The notes: a model not told the origin generated them from the letters alone. A DNA stretch of 64,000 bases from Pseudomonas sp. RSB 5.4 (GCF_037126175.1 NZ_CP146986.1:2012501-2076500); one strand, 5' to 3'. Shown: positions 54,001-62,841, counted from the first letter of the stretch. Program-made: numbers and translations.

Positions 54001-57000
54001 ATGCCGCCCTGACGGTTGTTGTTGAGGTCGTAGCCATTGCGCAGCACACCTACCGTGCGCGCTTCGAGCGCGCCTTTGATGCTGGACAGGATGCCGCCGC
54101 GGTTATCGATGTTGGCGGCGTTGATGCTCACATCACCGTTTTGTGCGATGACCTTGCCGCTTTGGTTGTCGAGGTCGCCGCTGACTTCCAGGGTCAGGCC
54201 GCTTTCGCTTTGCAGCGCACCCTTGCCGTTGTTCAGGCTCGCCGCCTTCAGTTGCAGCGCGGAGTTCTGGCTGTAGATCAGACCGTCAGCGTTGTTGCGC
54301 ACTGCACCGCTGGAGTTGATCTGTAGCAGATCATTGGCGGCGATGGTGCCCTTGTTGCTGTTGTCCAGCGTGCCGGTCGACAAGTCCAGATTCTTCTGGC
54401 TGGCGAGTTGGCCGTTCTGGTTGCTCAGGTCAGTCACGCCCTTGATCAGCACGGGGCCCGCGCCAGCCAGTCGGCCAGCGTTGTTGTTGAGGTCGCCGCT
54501 GAGGTTGAGGGTGATCGCGTCGTTGCTGGCGATCTGGCCGCCACTGTTGTCCAGTCGCGAAACCGTGGCGGTGATCGCTTGCTGCGCATTGATCGCGCCG
54601 CCGACGTTGGTCAGCGCCATGCTCAGCAGATCCAGCGCACCGTCGCTGGCGATCAAGCCGCCCTGACTGTTATTGAGCGCGCCGCTTAGCGTGAGCGTCT
54701 GCCCTGCTCCGCTGCTCAAAATACCTTTGTTGCTGTTATCGAGACTGCCGGCCTTGACGGTCAGGCTGCCCTCGGCGACCAGCGCACCGGCGCCACTGTT
54801 GAGCAACGCGTCTTGGAGCTCGACCGCGACATCACCGAATTTGCTCGAGAGTGTGCCGCTGTCGCGGTTGTCGAGGCTGTCGCCGCTGACGCTCAACCCT
54901 TGCCAGCCGGACAGCAAGCCTTTCTGGTTGGTGATCGAGGTGCCGCGCAGCAAGAGTTTTGCGCCGCTGATCAACTTGCCGGCGTTGTTATTCACGGCAC
55001 GAGCGATGACGTCGAAACTCAGGTTGCTGGAGATCTCACCGCGCTGGTTGTTCAGGTCGCGCAGACGCTTGAGGGTCAGCGGGCCTTTGGCGGTGAGCAG
55101 ACCGTTCTGGTTGTCGAGGTCGCCGTTGGCCAGGTCCAGCGTGACGGCTTGGTCACCCAACAGGCGTCCGCCGTTCTGGGTCAACGAAGTCAGGGTGAGA
55201 TCGATGTCACCCGCCGCGGAGACTTCACCGTCATTGCTGGAATCCAGACCGGTCGCGGTCAGCGTCAGGTTGCCCTTGCTGTTGATCAAACCCTTGTCAC
55301 GGTTGTTCAGCGCCATCGCATTGAGCGTGACCGCGCTGACACCCAGCAGCGTGCCACTCTGGTTGTTCAGATCGGCGCTGCTGATGTTCAGCGCCTGCGC
55401 GGCGCTGATCAGACCGCTGGCATCGTTGCGCAACAGGCCATCGACCGTAAGCTCAAGATCGCCACGGCTGACCAGGCTGCCACCGCTGTTGTTCAGGCTG
55501 GCCGCCCGGACATCGATCGACGCCGCGCCGATCAGGCCCTTGACGTTGTCCAGCGCGTTGGCGATGCGCAGGGTCAGGCCCTGATTGCTCAAGAGTTTGC
55601 CGTTGCTGTTGTCCAGGCTCTGCGCGGTAAGGGTGAACGCTTCAGTGCTGGAGATCGTGCCGCCCTGGTTGTTGACACCGTTGAGTTGTTTGAGCAGCAG
55701 AGTGCCGGGCGCGCTGATCACGCCGTTGATGTTGTTCAACTGGCCGTGGTTCAGGTCCAGGCTCAGGCGCGTGTTGCTGAGCAGCTTGCCGCCCTGTTGA
55801 TCGAAGCCTGTCACCGAAGCGGTGAGTGCGCCCTGGCTGCCGATACTGCCGGCATCGCTGTTGGTGACCTGGCCGGCGACGAGATCGAGCGTGTCGGCGC
55901 TGCTCAGCGAACCGCTGCTGTTATCGAAGTCACCGGTCGTGACCGTGACCGCACCTTTGCCGCTGAGGGTTCCCTTCTGCCGGTTATCGAGGCCAGTACT
56001 TTTCAGCACGAGGGCGCCATCGGTGACGATCCTGCCAGCCTGGTTATCGATGTTGCCGCCGCTGTCGAGGGTCAGATCCGCCGCGCTGGACAGGCTGCCA
56101 CCGGTGTTGCTCAGTTGCGCAGTATTGACGGTCAGCGCGCCTTCGCTGCTGACTTTGCCGAGGTGGTTGGTGAAGTCGCCGCTGAGGTTCAGCAACGTGT
56201 CCTGCTGGCTGAGCAATTCACCGCCGCTGTTGTCCAGCGTACGACCTTGCAGCTTCAGCAGCGTGCCCGTGTCGATCAGGCCCTTGTTGCGGTTGAGCAA
56301 CTGATCGACCGTGAGCGTCAGTACCTGGCTGGTGAAGACCTTGCCGCCATCGCTGTTATCGAGTTTTTTACCGGTCAGCAGCAGATCGCTGTTGGTGGAG
56401 ATTTCGCCGCCACGGTTGTCCAACTCATCGACCGTCAGGGTCATCGCCTTGGTCGAACCGAGCAAGCCACCCTGGCGGTTGTCGAGGGTCTCGGCGCTCA
56501 GTTTGAGCATACCGGTGGCGATCAGTTTACCGTTCTGGTTGTTCAGGCTTTTGACCTGAATACTGGCATCGGACTTGCCGGCAATACTGCCCTGCTGGTT
56601 GACCAGCGTATCGGCGGTCAGCGTCAGTTCACCGTCGGCGATGAGAGTGCCTGACTGGTTGTTCAAGGTCTTGTCGGTGGTCAGCAGCAATGGGCCGCGA
56701 CTACTGATCAAGCCATCCTGGTTGTCGAGGCTCACGGAATGGCTGTCGAGTGCCGCCGCAGAAATTACGCCTTTGAGGTTATTCAGCGCTTGAGCAATAC
56801 GCAGCGTCAGCCCTTGCTGGCTGATCAGCTTGCCGTTGCTGTTGTCCAGGTCATTGGCCGCGAGCGTGAATGCTTGCTGGCTGGAGATTTCGCCGCTGTG
56901 GTTGTTCACGCCATTGAGGTTTTTCAGCAGCAGCGTGCCGGGCGCGTTGATCAAACCGTTCTGGTTGTTCAACTGACCGTTGTTCAGATCAAGGGTCAGG

Positions 57001-59819
57001 TCTGCCTTGCTGAACAGCTCGCCACCCTGCTGATCCAGCCCGGTGACCGATACGTTCAACGCTTGCTGGCTGGCAATCCGGCCAGTGGCGTTGTTGACCT
57101 GAGCGGCCTTGAACGTCAGAGACGCTTCACTGGTGAGTTTGCCGCCCAGGCTGTTGTCGAAGTCGCCGGTATCGACATGGCTGGCGCCTTTGGCGCTGAT
57201 CAAACCGTTCTGGCTGTTATCGAGGCTGGCGCTGGTCAGGGTCAACGTGTTGTCGGTGCCGATCGAACCCGCCCGATTGAGTACCAGGCCACGGCTGGTT
57301 ACCGACAAGACGCCGGCTGTGCTCAGGCTACCGGCACTGTTGTCGAACCGGCCGAGATTGGCCGTCAGCGAGCCCTCGCTGCTGATAGTGCCCTGCGCGT
57401 TGATCAGGGCATCGTCGAGGGTAATCACCAGGCCGTTGAGGCTGTTGAAGCGACCGCCGCTGTTATCCAGGCTGCTGCCGGTCAGCGTGGTTGTGCCCTT
57501 GGCGCTGATCAGGCCTTTATTCAGGTTGATCAGTTTCGCCACGGCGAGGCCCAGATCGGTGCCGGCCAGCAGCTTGCCGCTGTCGCTGTTGTCCAGGCGC
57601 TGGCCCTTGATGTTCAACAGCAGACTGCTGGAGAGTTCGCCGTTGCGGTTGTCGATGTCGTCGACAATCAGGCTCAGCGCTTTTGTGGTGCCGACCAGAC
57701 CGCCATTGCGGTTGTCGAGCGTCTTGCCGGTCAGGCTCAGATTGCCCTGAGCGACCAGCGCACCACCCTGCTGTTGCAGCAAACCGATGGCCGCAGTCAG
57801 ATCGCCTTGGCTGGAGATCCGACCTGCGGCGTTTTGCACTTCGCCCGCGTTGAGGCTGACCGGACCGACCGCACTGATGAGTCCGCCGCTGTTGTCCAGA
57901 CGTGTACCGGCGTAAGCGATACCGGACTTGCCGGTGATCTGGCCCTTGTCGCGGTTGTCCAGACGATCGACGTTGAGCGTCAGTTGCTGATCAGCCTGGA
58001 TCACGCCTGTGCGGTTGTCTGCCGTATCGCTGCGCAGTGCCAGTGTGGTTTTGCCGATGACTTTGCCGTCGCGGTTGTCGAGGCTGCCGGCTTGCGCATC
58101 GATGGCGCCCTTGGCAGTGATTTCGCCTTTGTTGCGGTTATCGAGCAAGCCGCGCACGCGCAAGGTCAGGCCACCGTCGCTGACCAGCACACCGCCATCG
58201 CGGTTATCGAGGCTGGCAGCCTGCAGATTCACCGACTGGCCGGAGCCGAGCACGCCGTCACGGTTGTCCAGCGCGCCACTGAGGTCGATATTCAACCCCA
58301 GATCGCCAAGGATCTGACCGCTGCGATTATTCACTGCTGCCGCGTTGAGACGGGTGACGCCACTGCTGGAAACCTCACCGTTGCTGTTGTCCAACTGGCC
58401 AAGATTGCCGTTCAGGTTGCCTGCGCTGTGGATCAGTCCTTGCGTGTTGAATAGCTGATTGGCGCTGAGGTTCACTGTCGCGGTACCGAGCACACGGCCG
58501 GCATTGCGGTTGTCTAGTGTGTTAGCGCTGACCGTCGTGGTTTGAGCGCTCAACGTACCGCCCTGGTTGTTCAGGGTTTGCGCGGTGCTGACGGTGAGAT
58601 TGCGGCTCGCCAACAGACTCTTGCCGCTGTTGTTGAGGTTCTGCGCATTCAGGCTCAGATCACCGTTGGCGTTGCGGCTGCCGTCGGCGTTGACCCCGGC
58701 CTCAATGGCGCCGGCGTTGGTCAGTTGACCGCCGGCACTAAGGGCGATGCTGTCGCGGGCGGCGAGTGTCTGGCGGTTGGTCAGGTTGCCCTGGGTCTGC
58801 ACGTTCAATGCCGTGCCAGCATACACCGGCCCGCGCGCATCGAGACTGGCCGCCTTGACGTTGACCGCGCCGGTCGCCGAAGTATCGGCCAGGCTCAATT
58901 GACCGTTGGCATCAAGTTGAATATCGCCACCGCTGGCGATCAGTTTGCCGTCGAGCTTCACCCCGACCCCGGCCTCGGTGCCGACCAGTTTGATCGCCCC
59001 GGCATACATGCCGCCCAGCGCCGAGGAGTCAATCGCCAGTTGCGGTTTGGTGCTGCCGTCATCGGCACGGGCCGTGGCGTTCAAGGTCTGTGCGTTGACG
59101 TCGTTGCGCCCGGCAACAATCGTCAGGTTCTGCGCCTGGAGCTCAGCGTTGATCTTCGCGCTGCGGGTGATGATTTCGAAGCGGTCGACGTTGTTGGCGT
59201 TGAGGCCGGCGCCTTCGATGGCCACAGAACCCTGATCAACCTGAAAACGATCCAGCCGGCCCGCGCCATCCAGCACCGGTTTGCCGGTGGTCAGCGTGAC
59301 CCGTGGCGAGTTGATGAAGCCGCAGCCATTACAGGTGATGCCATACGGGTTGGCGACGATCACTCGCGCTGACTGCCCCGCCACTTCGGTGTAACCGCGT
59401 AACTGACTCGGGTTGCCGCTGATGACCTCGTTGAGAATCGCCTGCGCCGAACCACTGTTTTTCAGGTTCGGGTTGCCGATGATGTGCCCGGCCAACTGGG
59501 TGTTCGAGGTTTGCGTCGAGCCGTTGTTGAGGATGACGCCCTGCGCGCCGACGTTGTAATCGTGAAACTGGTTGTGCGACAGCCCGCTGCCGTTGGGCGT
59601 GGCGATATTGATGATCGGCACGCCATTGCCGGCCCGATCCAGCGCGGTGTTCGGGTTGGCCACGACAATGCCGTCGGCCTGCGCCCACATCGGTTGCCAG
59701 AACATGACGTTCGCCAGCAGGAACGCCAGCCCGCGCTTGGGCATGCCCAGAAACGACTCACGGTTTTTTACGGCCGCAGAAGGCTGGCCTGCAAGGAAGG
59801 CGAACTGACGAACATCCAT
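48081..59819 (-). CDS. cdiA: CdiA/FhaB-type giant exoprotein with C-terminal toxin
   Basis: The 3912-residue protein has, in order: a long signal region (to about residue 48, ending WAQA); a TPS secretion domain with NPNL and NPYGITCNGCGF (about residues 50-300); a long stretch of filamentous haemagglutinin repeats of the LDNRDG/LNNQNG type (about 330-2250); a middle region with SCGDC; more repeats (VIEAGNRLDLLATNNIVNKS); a DUF637-like hydrophobic domain (ALAIMLAAVTGGAGAGLIGA, about 3370); and a toxin tip of about 130 residues from GAKAIDD to GLGM. It should be exported by CdiB and carry the toxin into neighbouring cells. The toxin activity is not recognised. The tip is clearly AT-richer than the rest, with the change near 48467, a sign of module exchange. 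Confidence 0.92.
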   Translation of the reverse strand: MDVRQFAFLAGQPSAAVKNRESFLGMPKRGLAFLLANVMFWQPMWAQADGIVVANPNTALDRAGNGVPIINIATPNGSGLSHNQFHDYNVGAQGVILNNGSTQTSNTQLAGHIIGNPNLKNSGSAQAILNEVISGNPSQLRGYTEVAGQSARVIVANPYGITCNGCGFINSPRVTLTTGKPVLDGAGRLDRFQVDQGSVAIEGAGLNANNVDRFEIITRSAKINAELQAQNLTIVAGRNDVNAQTLNATARADDGSTKPQLAIDSSALGGMYAGAIKLVGTEAGVGVKLDGKLIASGGDIQLDANGQLSLADTSATGAVNVKAASLDARGPVYAGTALNVQTQGNLTNRQTLAARDSIALSAGGQLTNAGAIEAGVNADGSRNANGDLSLNAQNLNNSGKSLLASRNLTVSTAQTLNNQGGTLSAQTTTVSANTLDNRNAGRVLGTATVNLSANQLFNTQGLIHSAGNLNGNLGQLDNSNGEVSSSGVTRLNAAAVNNRSGQILGDLGLNIDLSGALDNRDGVLGSGQSVNLQAASLDNRDGGVLVSDGGLTLRVRGLLDNRNKGEITAKGAIDAQAGSLDNRDGKVIGKTTLALRSDTADNRTGVIQADQQLTLNVDRLDNRDKGQITGKSGIAYAGTRLDNSGGLISAVGPVSLNAGEVQNAAGRISSQGDLTAAIGLLQQQGGALVAQGNLSLTGKTLDNRNGGLVGTTKALSLIVDDIDNRNGELSSSLLLNIKGQRLDNSDSGKLLAGTDLGLAVAKLINLNKGLISAKGTTTLTGSSLDNSGGRFNSLNGLVITLDDALINAQGTISSEGSLTANLGRFDNSAGSLSTAGVLSVTSRGLVLNRAGSIGTDNTLTLTSASLDNSQNGLISAKGASHVDTGDFDNSLGGKLTSEASLTFKAAQVNNATGRIASQQALNVSVTGLDQQGGELFSKADLTLDLNNGQLNNQNGLINAPGTLLLKNLNGVNNHSGEISSQQAFTLAANDLDNSNGKLISQQGLTLRIAQALNNLKGVISAAALDSHSVSLDNQDGLISSRGPLLLTTDKTLNNQSGTLIADGELTLTADTLVNQQGSIAGKSDASIQVKSLNNQNGKLIATGMLKLSAETLDNRQGGLLGSTKAMTLTVDELDNRGGEISTNSDLLLTGKKLDNSDGGKVFTSQVLTLTVDQLLNRNKGLIDTGTLLKLQGRTLDNSGGELLSQQDTLLNLSGDFTNHLGKVSSEGALTVNTAQLSNTGGSLSSAADLTLDSGGNIDNQAGRIVTDGALVLKSTGLDNRQKGTLSGKGAVTVTTGDFDNSSGSLSSADTLDLVAGQVTNSDAGSIGSQGALTASVTGFDQQGGKLLSNTRLSLDLNHGQLNNINGVISAPGTLLLKQLNGVNNQGGTISSTEAFTLTAQSLDNSNGKLLSNQGLTLRIANALDNVKGLIGAASIDVRAASLNNSGGSLVSRGDLELTVDGLLRNDASGLISAAQALNISSADLNNQSGTLLGVSAVTLNAMALNNRDKGLINSKGNLTLTATGLDSSNDGEVSAAGDIDLTLTSLTQNGGRLLGDQAVTLDLANGDLDNQNGLLTAKGPLTLKRLRDLNNQRGEISSNLSFDVIARAVNNNAGKLISGAKLLLRGTSITNQKGLLSGWQGLSVSGDSLDNRDSGTLSSKFGDVAVELQDALLNSGAGALVAEGSLTVKAGSLDNSNKGILSSGAGQTLTLSGALNNSQGGLIASDGALDLLSMALTNVGGAINAQQAITATVSRLDNSGGQIASNDAITLNLSGDLNNNAGRLAGAGPVLIKGVTDLSNQNGQLASQKNLDLSTGTLDNSNKGTIAANDLLQINSSGAVRNNADGLIYSQNSALQLKAASLNNGKGALQSESGLTLEVSGDLDNQSGKVIAQNGDVSINAANIDNRGGILSSIKGALEARTVGVLRNGYDLNNNRQGGIIQAQGLKLSALAGLDNNGGRISAQATDANITTAGFDNRNGVLYAKGLVSVSGTNLDNGAGQIAGERIDFGLSGALSNVAGVIESNTQLTVKAASVNNQNGRLRSLGNWGKTDFQIGGQLDNRNGVLETANTDMTVNVGSFLNDGGQLNHVGRGKFEISTANVIGAGGSITTGGLLELNADTWNNSSVIQAGRLNVNVRQFSQTASGKLLASDLLQVRGGNWTNDGLIASDGLIDMQLSGGYSGNGRLSSQRGTYLSAAQMNIGAGGSFAAGATSTISVGGALINAGRITSSEDLTVNAGSVTNYGTLGAAQNLNINTPSLLNDRGLIFSGNDMTISVGNLTNQNGDFYGLGNVAIKGYGGAARAAGVYNISGSMESGGGFEINADVFENRTEGPVMSGDRKLISGFIAGSCGDCVGDNYSILIAARETYQSTDSDSTQSAVINAGKDFVFQGGTFLNSKSTVAAGGNINITADSLKNIGAKTGTIEVTRYYSFGLTDGGTERFFNNVVMPYNQRNNPDFPTVYYVAPQDEIRKAKPESTEFSQGGELGQYFEWVALLDSVTGEDVSARKYGAGLSGLKYGFEKTTHSLYDPNNLVALPSQLSQRTPDRTTEVALDSTGATSTVTGRNAVIQAGGNVSITAAKTLENSVIHQDYGSTGGTNKVADTKVSNSTAIIRVNSQLPPDLAQQQVNPLSLPGFSLPTGENGLFRLSGQGAADTAPVAATGPAPTWTVGGQTVATEAHVVAGSSGGPRNLFIDAPPAVSDSTRAVDTFHRTPSVVQAVASTVDVNVPVKPAGPGMKDRGNDAMESIDTRPVTRVTGLPDTKAPSNAHKYLIETNPVLTDLKSFMSSDYLLEKLGYDPDQSAKRLGDGLYEQRLIQQAVTARTGQAFIDGQTSNEGMFKYLMNNAIASKDALNLSVGVGLTSQQVAALTHDIVWLEEHEVNGEKVLVPVVYLAQANGRLGPTGALIAGNDVTLIAGENLDNVGTLKATNNLSATAGKDLVNSGVIEAGNRLDLLATNNIVNKSGGIITGRDVNLTTRTGNVINERTITSSDNSTRFGTQHHDYADNAARIEAANDLTVKAAKDINITGGVMKSGQDMVLNAGRDINVSSVQVTNSVFHDDRHNSSDIAQLGADIDAGRDFKADAKRDISVIASQIDAKRDVAIKATGDLLITSAADEEHSLSKSKKLTVQEDHVSQVMSGISAGGDVRLDAGKDLSVVSSRVTAGDEAYLVAGDNLEILAKQDSDYSLYDKKKKGSFGSLKTKRDEVTKITHVGSEISAGGNLTLKSDGDQRYQVAKLESGNDLTLDSGGVITFEGVKDLHDESHTKSNSNAGWNSAKGRGNTDETLRQSELIANGKLVIKAVDGLKIDIKQIDQKSVSQTIDTMVAADPKLAWLKEAELRGDVDWRRVEEIHKSFKYSTSGLGVAAQLALAIMLAAVTGGAGAGLIGATAGTFSAGFANAVLIAVETTAANSAISNKGDLGSVLKDVFSSENLQGYVLSGMLGGIGTGLGYNPTELGFDWNSAGQVVLKTSADTLAQTALQGGSLSDNFINNILGAVIDIGGAIAANKVGNLNLVDGSPTKIAAHALVGGLKSMAMGGDFKTGALAGGANEAMVQYLAGLILPDNYVPNMPGADQAKANLLAMSQLIAVLSAVVAGTDPNIAANIAATATQYNFLSHSDLERAAKEMINCGSDSTCANKAYGEYHELSQKQDIEAVAKCAADPGQCATFSSLVAEAEAKTQKLKDLAASASPEAAHFFDLLITENNGFQNMLAGITAGHTVAAIADTLVQTLGISHEVAMAAVEGFAMGVSAMGPTIKLPGGGKGGKGGTKDGAADTKEGPGAKAIDDSASYAKWWDDLAQPKNLTDREARAWYLSKEAEIPARINSSASLEEQAKQAFDMRNDLRSTARELMSNRTLADSLNKTDPNRTWSEIVDKYSGQGLSGDELWSKIIEKSQSSRTSVNDGLGM
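48305..48467 (-). repeat. 163-bp direct repeat inside CdiA (intact copy)
   Basis: This part of the CdiA toxin-entry region is duplicated at 47626-47788 with one visible mismatch. The pair offers homology for exchange of the intervening toxin tip and CdiI. Confidence 0.9.
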
Positions 59820-59843
59820 GTCGATGGTCTCGAAGAATTTGAA

Positions 59844-61550
59844 TTAGATGAAAAAGTCGAGGCGGAAATAGATCGGCGCTTCACGCTCGGTCAGCACATC
59901 CGGGCGTTCGAGGGAGTGAGCAAAAGTCACGCTGGCAGCCACATGCTCACCACGGGCGAACAGTTCCAGCGAGTTGCTCGACATGCGCCCGTGCTGATCG
60001 CCGTTGTAACGATCGCCACGAATCACGCCCTGGTCGTAACCGAGGCTGGTGCCGTATTCAGCGAACACCGGGCGCAGCCATTCGACGTTGATCGGACGGC
60101 TCCAGCGCAGATCGTTGCGCCAGTAGCCGCCGCTGTCGCCGGACAGCGACTGATCCTTGTAGCCACGGATCGACGACAGCCCGCCGAGGCTGGTGCGTTG
60201 TGAACTGAACAGCACATCCTCGCTGCGCTGGCCGGTCATCAGGCTACTGAAGGTGAAGGATTCGCCCCACACCTTGAACGGTTGCAGGTAGCTCAGGGTC
60301 GCGGTGTATTTGCGGTAGCGTGCGTCCGGTTCGCCCGGGCCCGGATCGTGGCTGCCCTGCGCGTCGAACGCGCCGATGCCTTCCTGCATGCCGGCATCGA
60401 AGTTGACGAAGGCGCTGCCGATGCGGCGACCGTGGTTGAAGCCGAACTGCGCTTCGCTGATGCGGTTGCTGCTCAGCTTGAGCTTGCTGTCTTCGATGTA
60501 GTTGTTGGTGCGCAGGTAGGACAGGCCGGCGCTGAGCGAGGTCTTGCTCACCGAGTCGCGATGGATCACCCGTTCGGCGCGCAGCTGATGGTTTTCGCTG
60601 TCGCCGGTCTGCTTGAAGTTGTAGCCGTTGGCGGCGATCTGCGAGCGGTAGTCGCTCTGGCTGTAGGTGTAGCTGAAGTTCCACCAGCCCCATGGGAGGT
60701 TGTAATTGAGCATGGCGTTGCTGGAGGTGTGCTGGTGGTCGGTCATTGCATCGTGACCGCCGCGCAGGCTCAACTGATCGGCCAGGCCCAGCGGGCTGTC
60801 CCAATCGAAAGTGGTGCCCCACTGCTGTTCACCGGTGCTGCGCTGGCCGTCGTTGCTGCGCGACAGTCCGGCACGCCATGGCTTCTGCGGCGTATTGGTG
60901 ACCAGCACTTCACTGCCGCCGACGTTCTTGCCCGGCGCCAGTTCCATCTTGGCCTGATTGGACGGCAGGCGATTGAGCTGATCGACCATCTGCTCGATCT
61001 CGCGCAGGTTGACCAGATCGCCGGACTTGCCGGGAAACGCCATCGCCAGTTCACGCTCCGAAAGCTTGCTGTTCTCGGCGCCCTTCATGCCTTCGAGCTT
61101 GCCTTCGACCACCAGCACTTTCAGATGCCCGCCAGACAAATCCTGCTGCGGCAGGTAAGCACGGCTGGTGACCAGGCCTTTCTCGATGTAATGGTCGGTG
61201 ATGACTTTCAGCAGCTCGTTGAGCTGCGGTACACCGAGGCACTGGTCGATGTAGGGCTTGAGCAGACGGGTTCTGTCGCTGTCGGACAGACTGTCGGCGC
61301 CCTTGAGCTCGATGTCCTTGATCGGGAAACAACGGGCGTCGGTGGGCGCCGCTGGTTGCGCCGGACCTGCCTCTTTGCCGGGCAGATTTTTCAGGTCTTC
61401 AAGACGCCGCTGCTGCTCTTCGAGCAAGCGATTCTGGCGATCGCGGATCAGGTCGGTTTCACCGGGGGTGGGTGCAGCGAAGGCAATCTGAAGTGGAGAC
61501 AGGCACAGCAAAGCTGAGCACAACCTCGCCGCGAGGGCGGGTGGGTACAT
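59844..61550 (-). CDS. cdiB: CdiB/ShlB-type outer-membrane transporter (TpsB)
   Basis: The 568-residue protein has a signal peptide (ending QIAFA) and a periplasmic coiled start rich in Arg/Glu (RQNRLLEEQQRRLEDLKNL). POTRA domains follow (about residues 80-220, with KDIELKGADSLSD and LVVEGKLEG). The rest is a beta-barrel ending in an aromatic residue pattern (YFRLDFFI). SSIRGYKDQSLSGDSG is the conserved barrel motif of the family. It exports the CdiA protein encoded 24 bases downstream. GAGGGATCG before the ATG at 61550 supports this start over upstream candidates. A strong promoter lies at 61593-61621. Confidence 0.92.
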   Translation of the reverse strand: MYPPALAARLCSALLCLSPLQIAFAAPTPGETDLIRDRQNRLLEEQQRRLEDLKNLPGKEAGPAQPAAPTDARCFPIKDIELKGADSLSDSDRTRLLKPYIDQCLGVPQLNELLKVITDHYIEKGLVTSRAYLPQQDLSGGHLKVLVVEGKLEGMKGAENSKLSERELAMAFPGKSGDLVNLREIEQMVDQLNRLPSNQAKMELAPGKNVGGSEVLVTNTPQKPWRAGLSRSNDGQRSTGEQQWGTTFDWDSPLGLADQLSLRGGHDAMTDHQHTSSNAMLNYNLPWGWWNFSYTYSQSDYRSQIAANGYNFKQTGDSENHQLRAERVIHRDSVSKTSLSAGLSYLRTNNYIEDSKLKLSSNRISEAQFGFNHGRRIGSAFVNFDAGMQEGIGAFDAQGSHDPGPGEPDARYRKYTATLSYLQPFKVWGESFTFSSLMTGQRSEDVLFSSQRTSLGGLSSIRGYKDQSLSGDSGGYWRNDLRWSRPINVEWLRPVFAEYGTSLGYDQGVIRGDRYNGDQHGRMSSNSLELFARGEHVAASVTFAHSLERPDVLTEREAPIYFRLDFFI

Positions 61551-61592
61551 GTTCGATCCCTCGATACGGAATGACATCAAAATAGTGGCGCG

Positions 61593-61621
61593 ATATTAGA
61601 TGGCCATCATTTTGGCGTCAA
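61593..61621 (-). promoter_or_regulatory. Promoter of the cdi operon (copy 1 of a shared block)
   Basis: On the minus strand, TTGACG (-35) and TAATAT (-10) are exactly 17 bases apart. The spacer contains the perfect palindrome GATGGCCATC. The start of transcription would be about 36 bases before the CdiB ATG. The same block, 56 bp with 5 differences, lies before the lipoprotein pair (62788-62843). Confidence 0.75.
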
Positions 61622-61692
61622 ACAATCGTTTCAACCTTTTGTCGGTTTTGTATCAAGGAATTAACAAAGGAAGCGTGTGCCGTTAAGCCATG

Positions 61693-61734
61693 AAAAAGGG
61701 GCGCATCCATTGGCCAGATTGGATGCACCCCTTT
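61693..61734. terminator. Terminator after the lipoprotein pair
   Basis: GGGGCGCATCCA and TGGATGCACCCC form a long stem with A/T runs on both sides. It separates the lipoprotein unit from the cdi promoter. Confidence 0.8.
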
Positions 61735-61749
61735 CTTGCGCAGACCGAC

Positions 61750-62160
61750 TCAACCGCGAATACGGTGCTCGGTGAACTCGTAGTCTTCCTGGCAATCGCC
61801 CGAAGGGTCCTTCGCCACATTGACGTAATGCACCGTGTCGGCATCGATCAGTTTGTAGGTATAGATATCGGGCAGGGGCACGCCGGCGGTTCGCAACTCG
61901 TTCTTGCCATTGGCCGCCTTCCAGATGCCGTGTTCGGTCTGGATCGGCTGGGTCTGCTGGGCATCCCGGAAGAAAGTAATGTTGAAGGTGCCGTCAGGCT
62001 TGAAGTTGTTTTTCCAGGACAGGAACTGGCATTTGCCGGTTTCCGACCGCACACCTTTCCATGAACCGATCAGGGATGGATCGTTGACCGGTTTGTTGGC
62101 GGCACAGCCACCCAGTGTTGCAGCCAGGACGATGAGAGCCAGGCAGAGATTGCGTTTCAC
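61750..62160 (-). CDS. Lipoprotein of unknown function
   Basis: The 136-residue protein has a lipoprotein signal with lipobox LGGC (Cys at about residue 19). The mature part contains LIGSWKGVRSETGKCQFLSW and DGTFNITFFRDAQQTQP, a pattern like small calycin-type beta-barrels. It lies 48 bases after a second lipoprotein gene; both probably share the promoter at 62813-62841. The shared promoter with cdiB hints at a surface-related role, which is inference. Confidence 0.75.
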   Translation of the reverse strand: MKRNLCLALIVLAATLGGCAANKPVNDPSLIGSWKGVRSETGKCQFLSWKNNFKPDGTFNITFFRDAQQTQPIQTEHGIWKAANGKNELRTAGVPLPDIYTYKLIDADTVHYVNVAKDPSGDCQEDYEFTEHRIRG

Positions 62161-62208
62161 TTGGTATTTCCTTTCTTCAACTGAATTCCATGCATCGCGT
62201 ATGCAGGA

Positions 62209-62757
62209 TCAACCTGCTACAGGAATGCGCTGCTGGGGTTGGGTAACGTCGTAGACGTGCTGCTCGCAGAGATCACCGGAGAACTGGAATTCCACCTGGT
62301 ACACCTTGCCCTGTTGCGGAGTGAAGGCACTTTTCAGCGGCCCACAGGTATAAATGCCTGCGCTCACCCGGCTGTTCGAATACCCCGAGACCTCAAACGG
62401 CTTGCCGGCATCGGCCTGTGCTTCCAGTTGCGGAAAGCGTTTGACCGTGGCGCTGTTGGCCACTTCGTTGAGTTTGGCGATCCAGCCGAACACCTTGCCA
62501 CGACCGGAATCCACAACGGTGCCGAGCACTTCCATGCGGCGGTCGGGATCATCGGCGCGGCGAATGGAAAACTCCACCGGATAGGTGCCACCCGATGATT
62601 TCATGATGACTTTGGCGTGCTGGGCATCCACCACCACCGGGTCTTGATGCAACTGGATGCCGTCTTTCAGCAGGCTGGGGGAAGAGTCACGCACATTGGA
62701 ATGGCAGCCTGGCAGCGCGAGCAGCAGGGTCAACGTCACAAGCACACGTTTATTCAC
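62209..62757 (-). CDS. Lipoprotein of unknown function
   Basis: From the GTG at 62757 the protein has 182 residues with lipobox ALPGC (Cys at about residue 17). The mature part includes GTYPVEFSIRRADDPDRRME and VSGYSNSRVSAGIYTCGPLK. I do not recognise a family. No good ATG start exists; TTG at 62778 is an alternative. It is the first gene behind the shared promoter block. Confidence 0.7.
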   Translation of the reverse strand: MNKRVLVTLTLLLALPGCHSNVRDSSPSLLKDGIQLHQDPVVVDAQHAKVIMKSSGGTYPVEFSIRRADDPDRRMEVLGTVVDSGRGKVFGWIAKLNEVANSATVKRFPQLEAQADAGKPFEVSGYSNSRVSAGIYTCGPLKSAFTPQQGKVYQVEFQFSGDLCEQHVYDVTQPQQRIPVAG

Positions 62758-62812
62758 GCAGGAATCTCTATTGAACAAGCAGGACGGGGAATGACATCAA
62801 AACAACGCCGCG

Positions 62813-62841
62813 ATATTAGATGGCCATCATTTTGACGTCAA
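62813..62841 (-). promoter_or_regulatory. Promoter of the lipoprotein pair (copy 2 of the shared block)
   Basis: TTGACG and TAATAT with a 17-base spacer containing GATGGCCATC, identical in design to the cdi promoter. In this copy the -35 also lies in a perfect palindrome (TTTGACGTCAAA). Confidence 0.75.

Noticed and set aside
51460-58454. Several very long plus-strand open frames opposite cdiA (for example 52353-54326, 54813-56654 and 56739-58454)
   Set aside because: They mirror the haemagglutinin repeats on the other strand, have repetitive low-information sequence and no start signals. They are by-products of the repeat codon pattern.
48081-59819. CRISPR-like regular repetition within the cdiA region
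   Set aside because: The repeats are coding, vary in sequence and length, and give haemagglutinin repeats on translation. There are no identical repeats with unique spacers and no cas genes.
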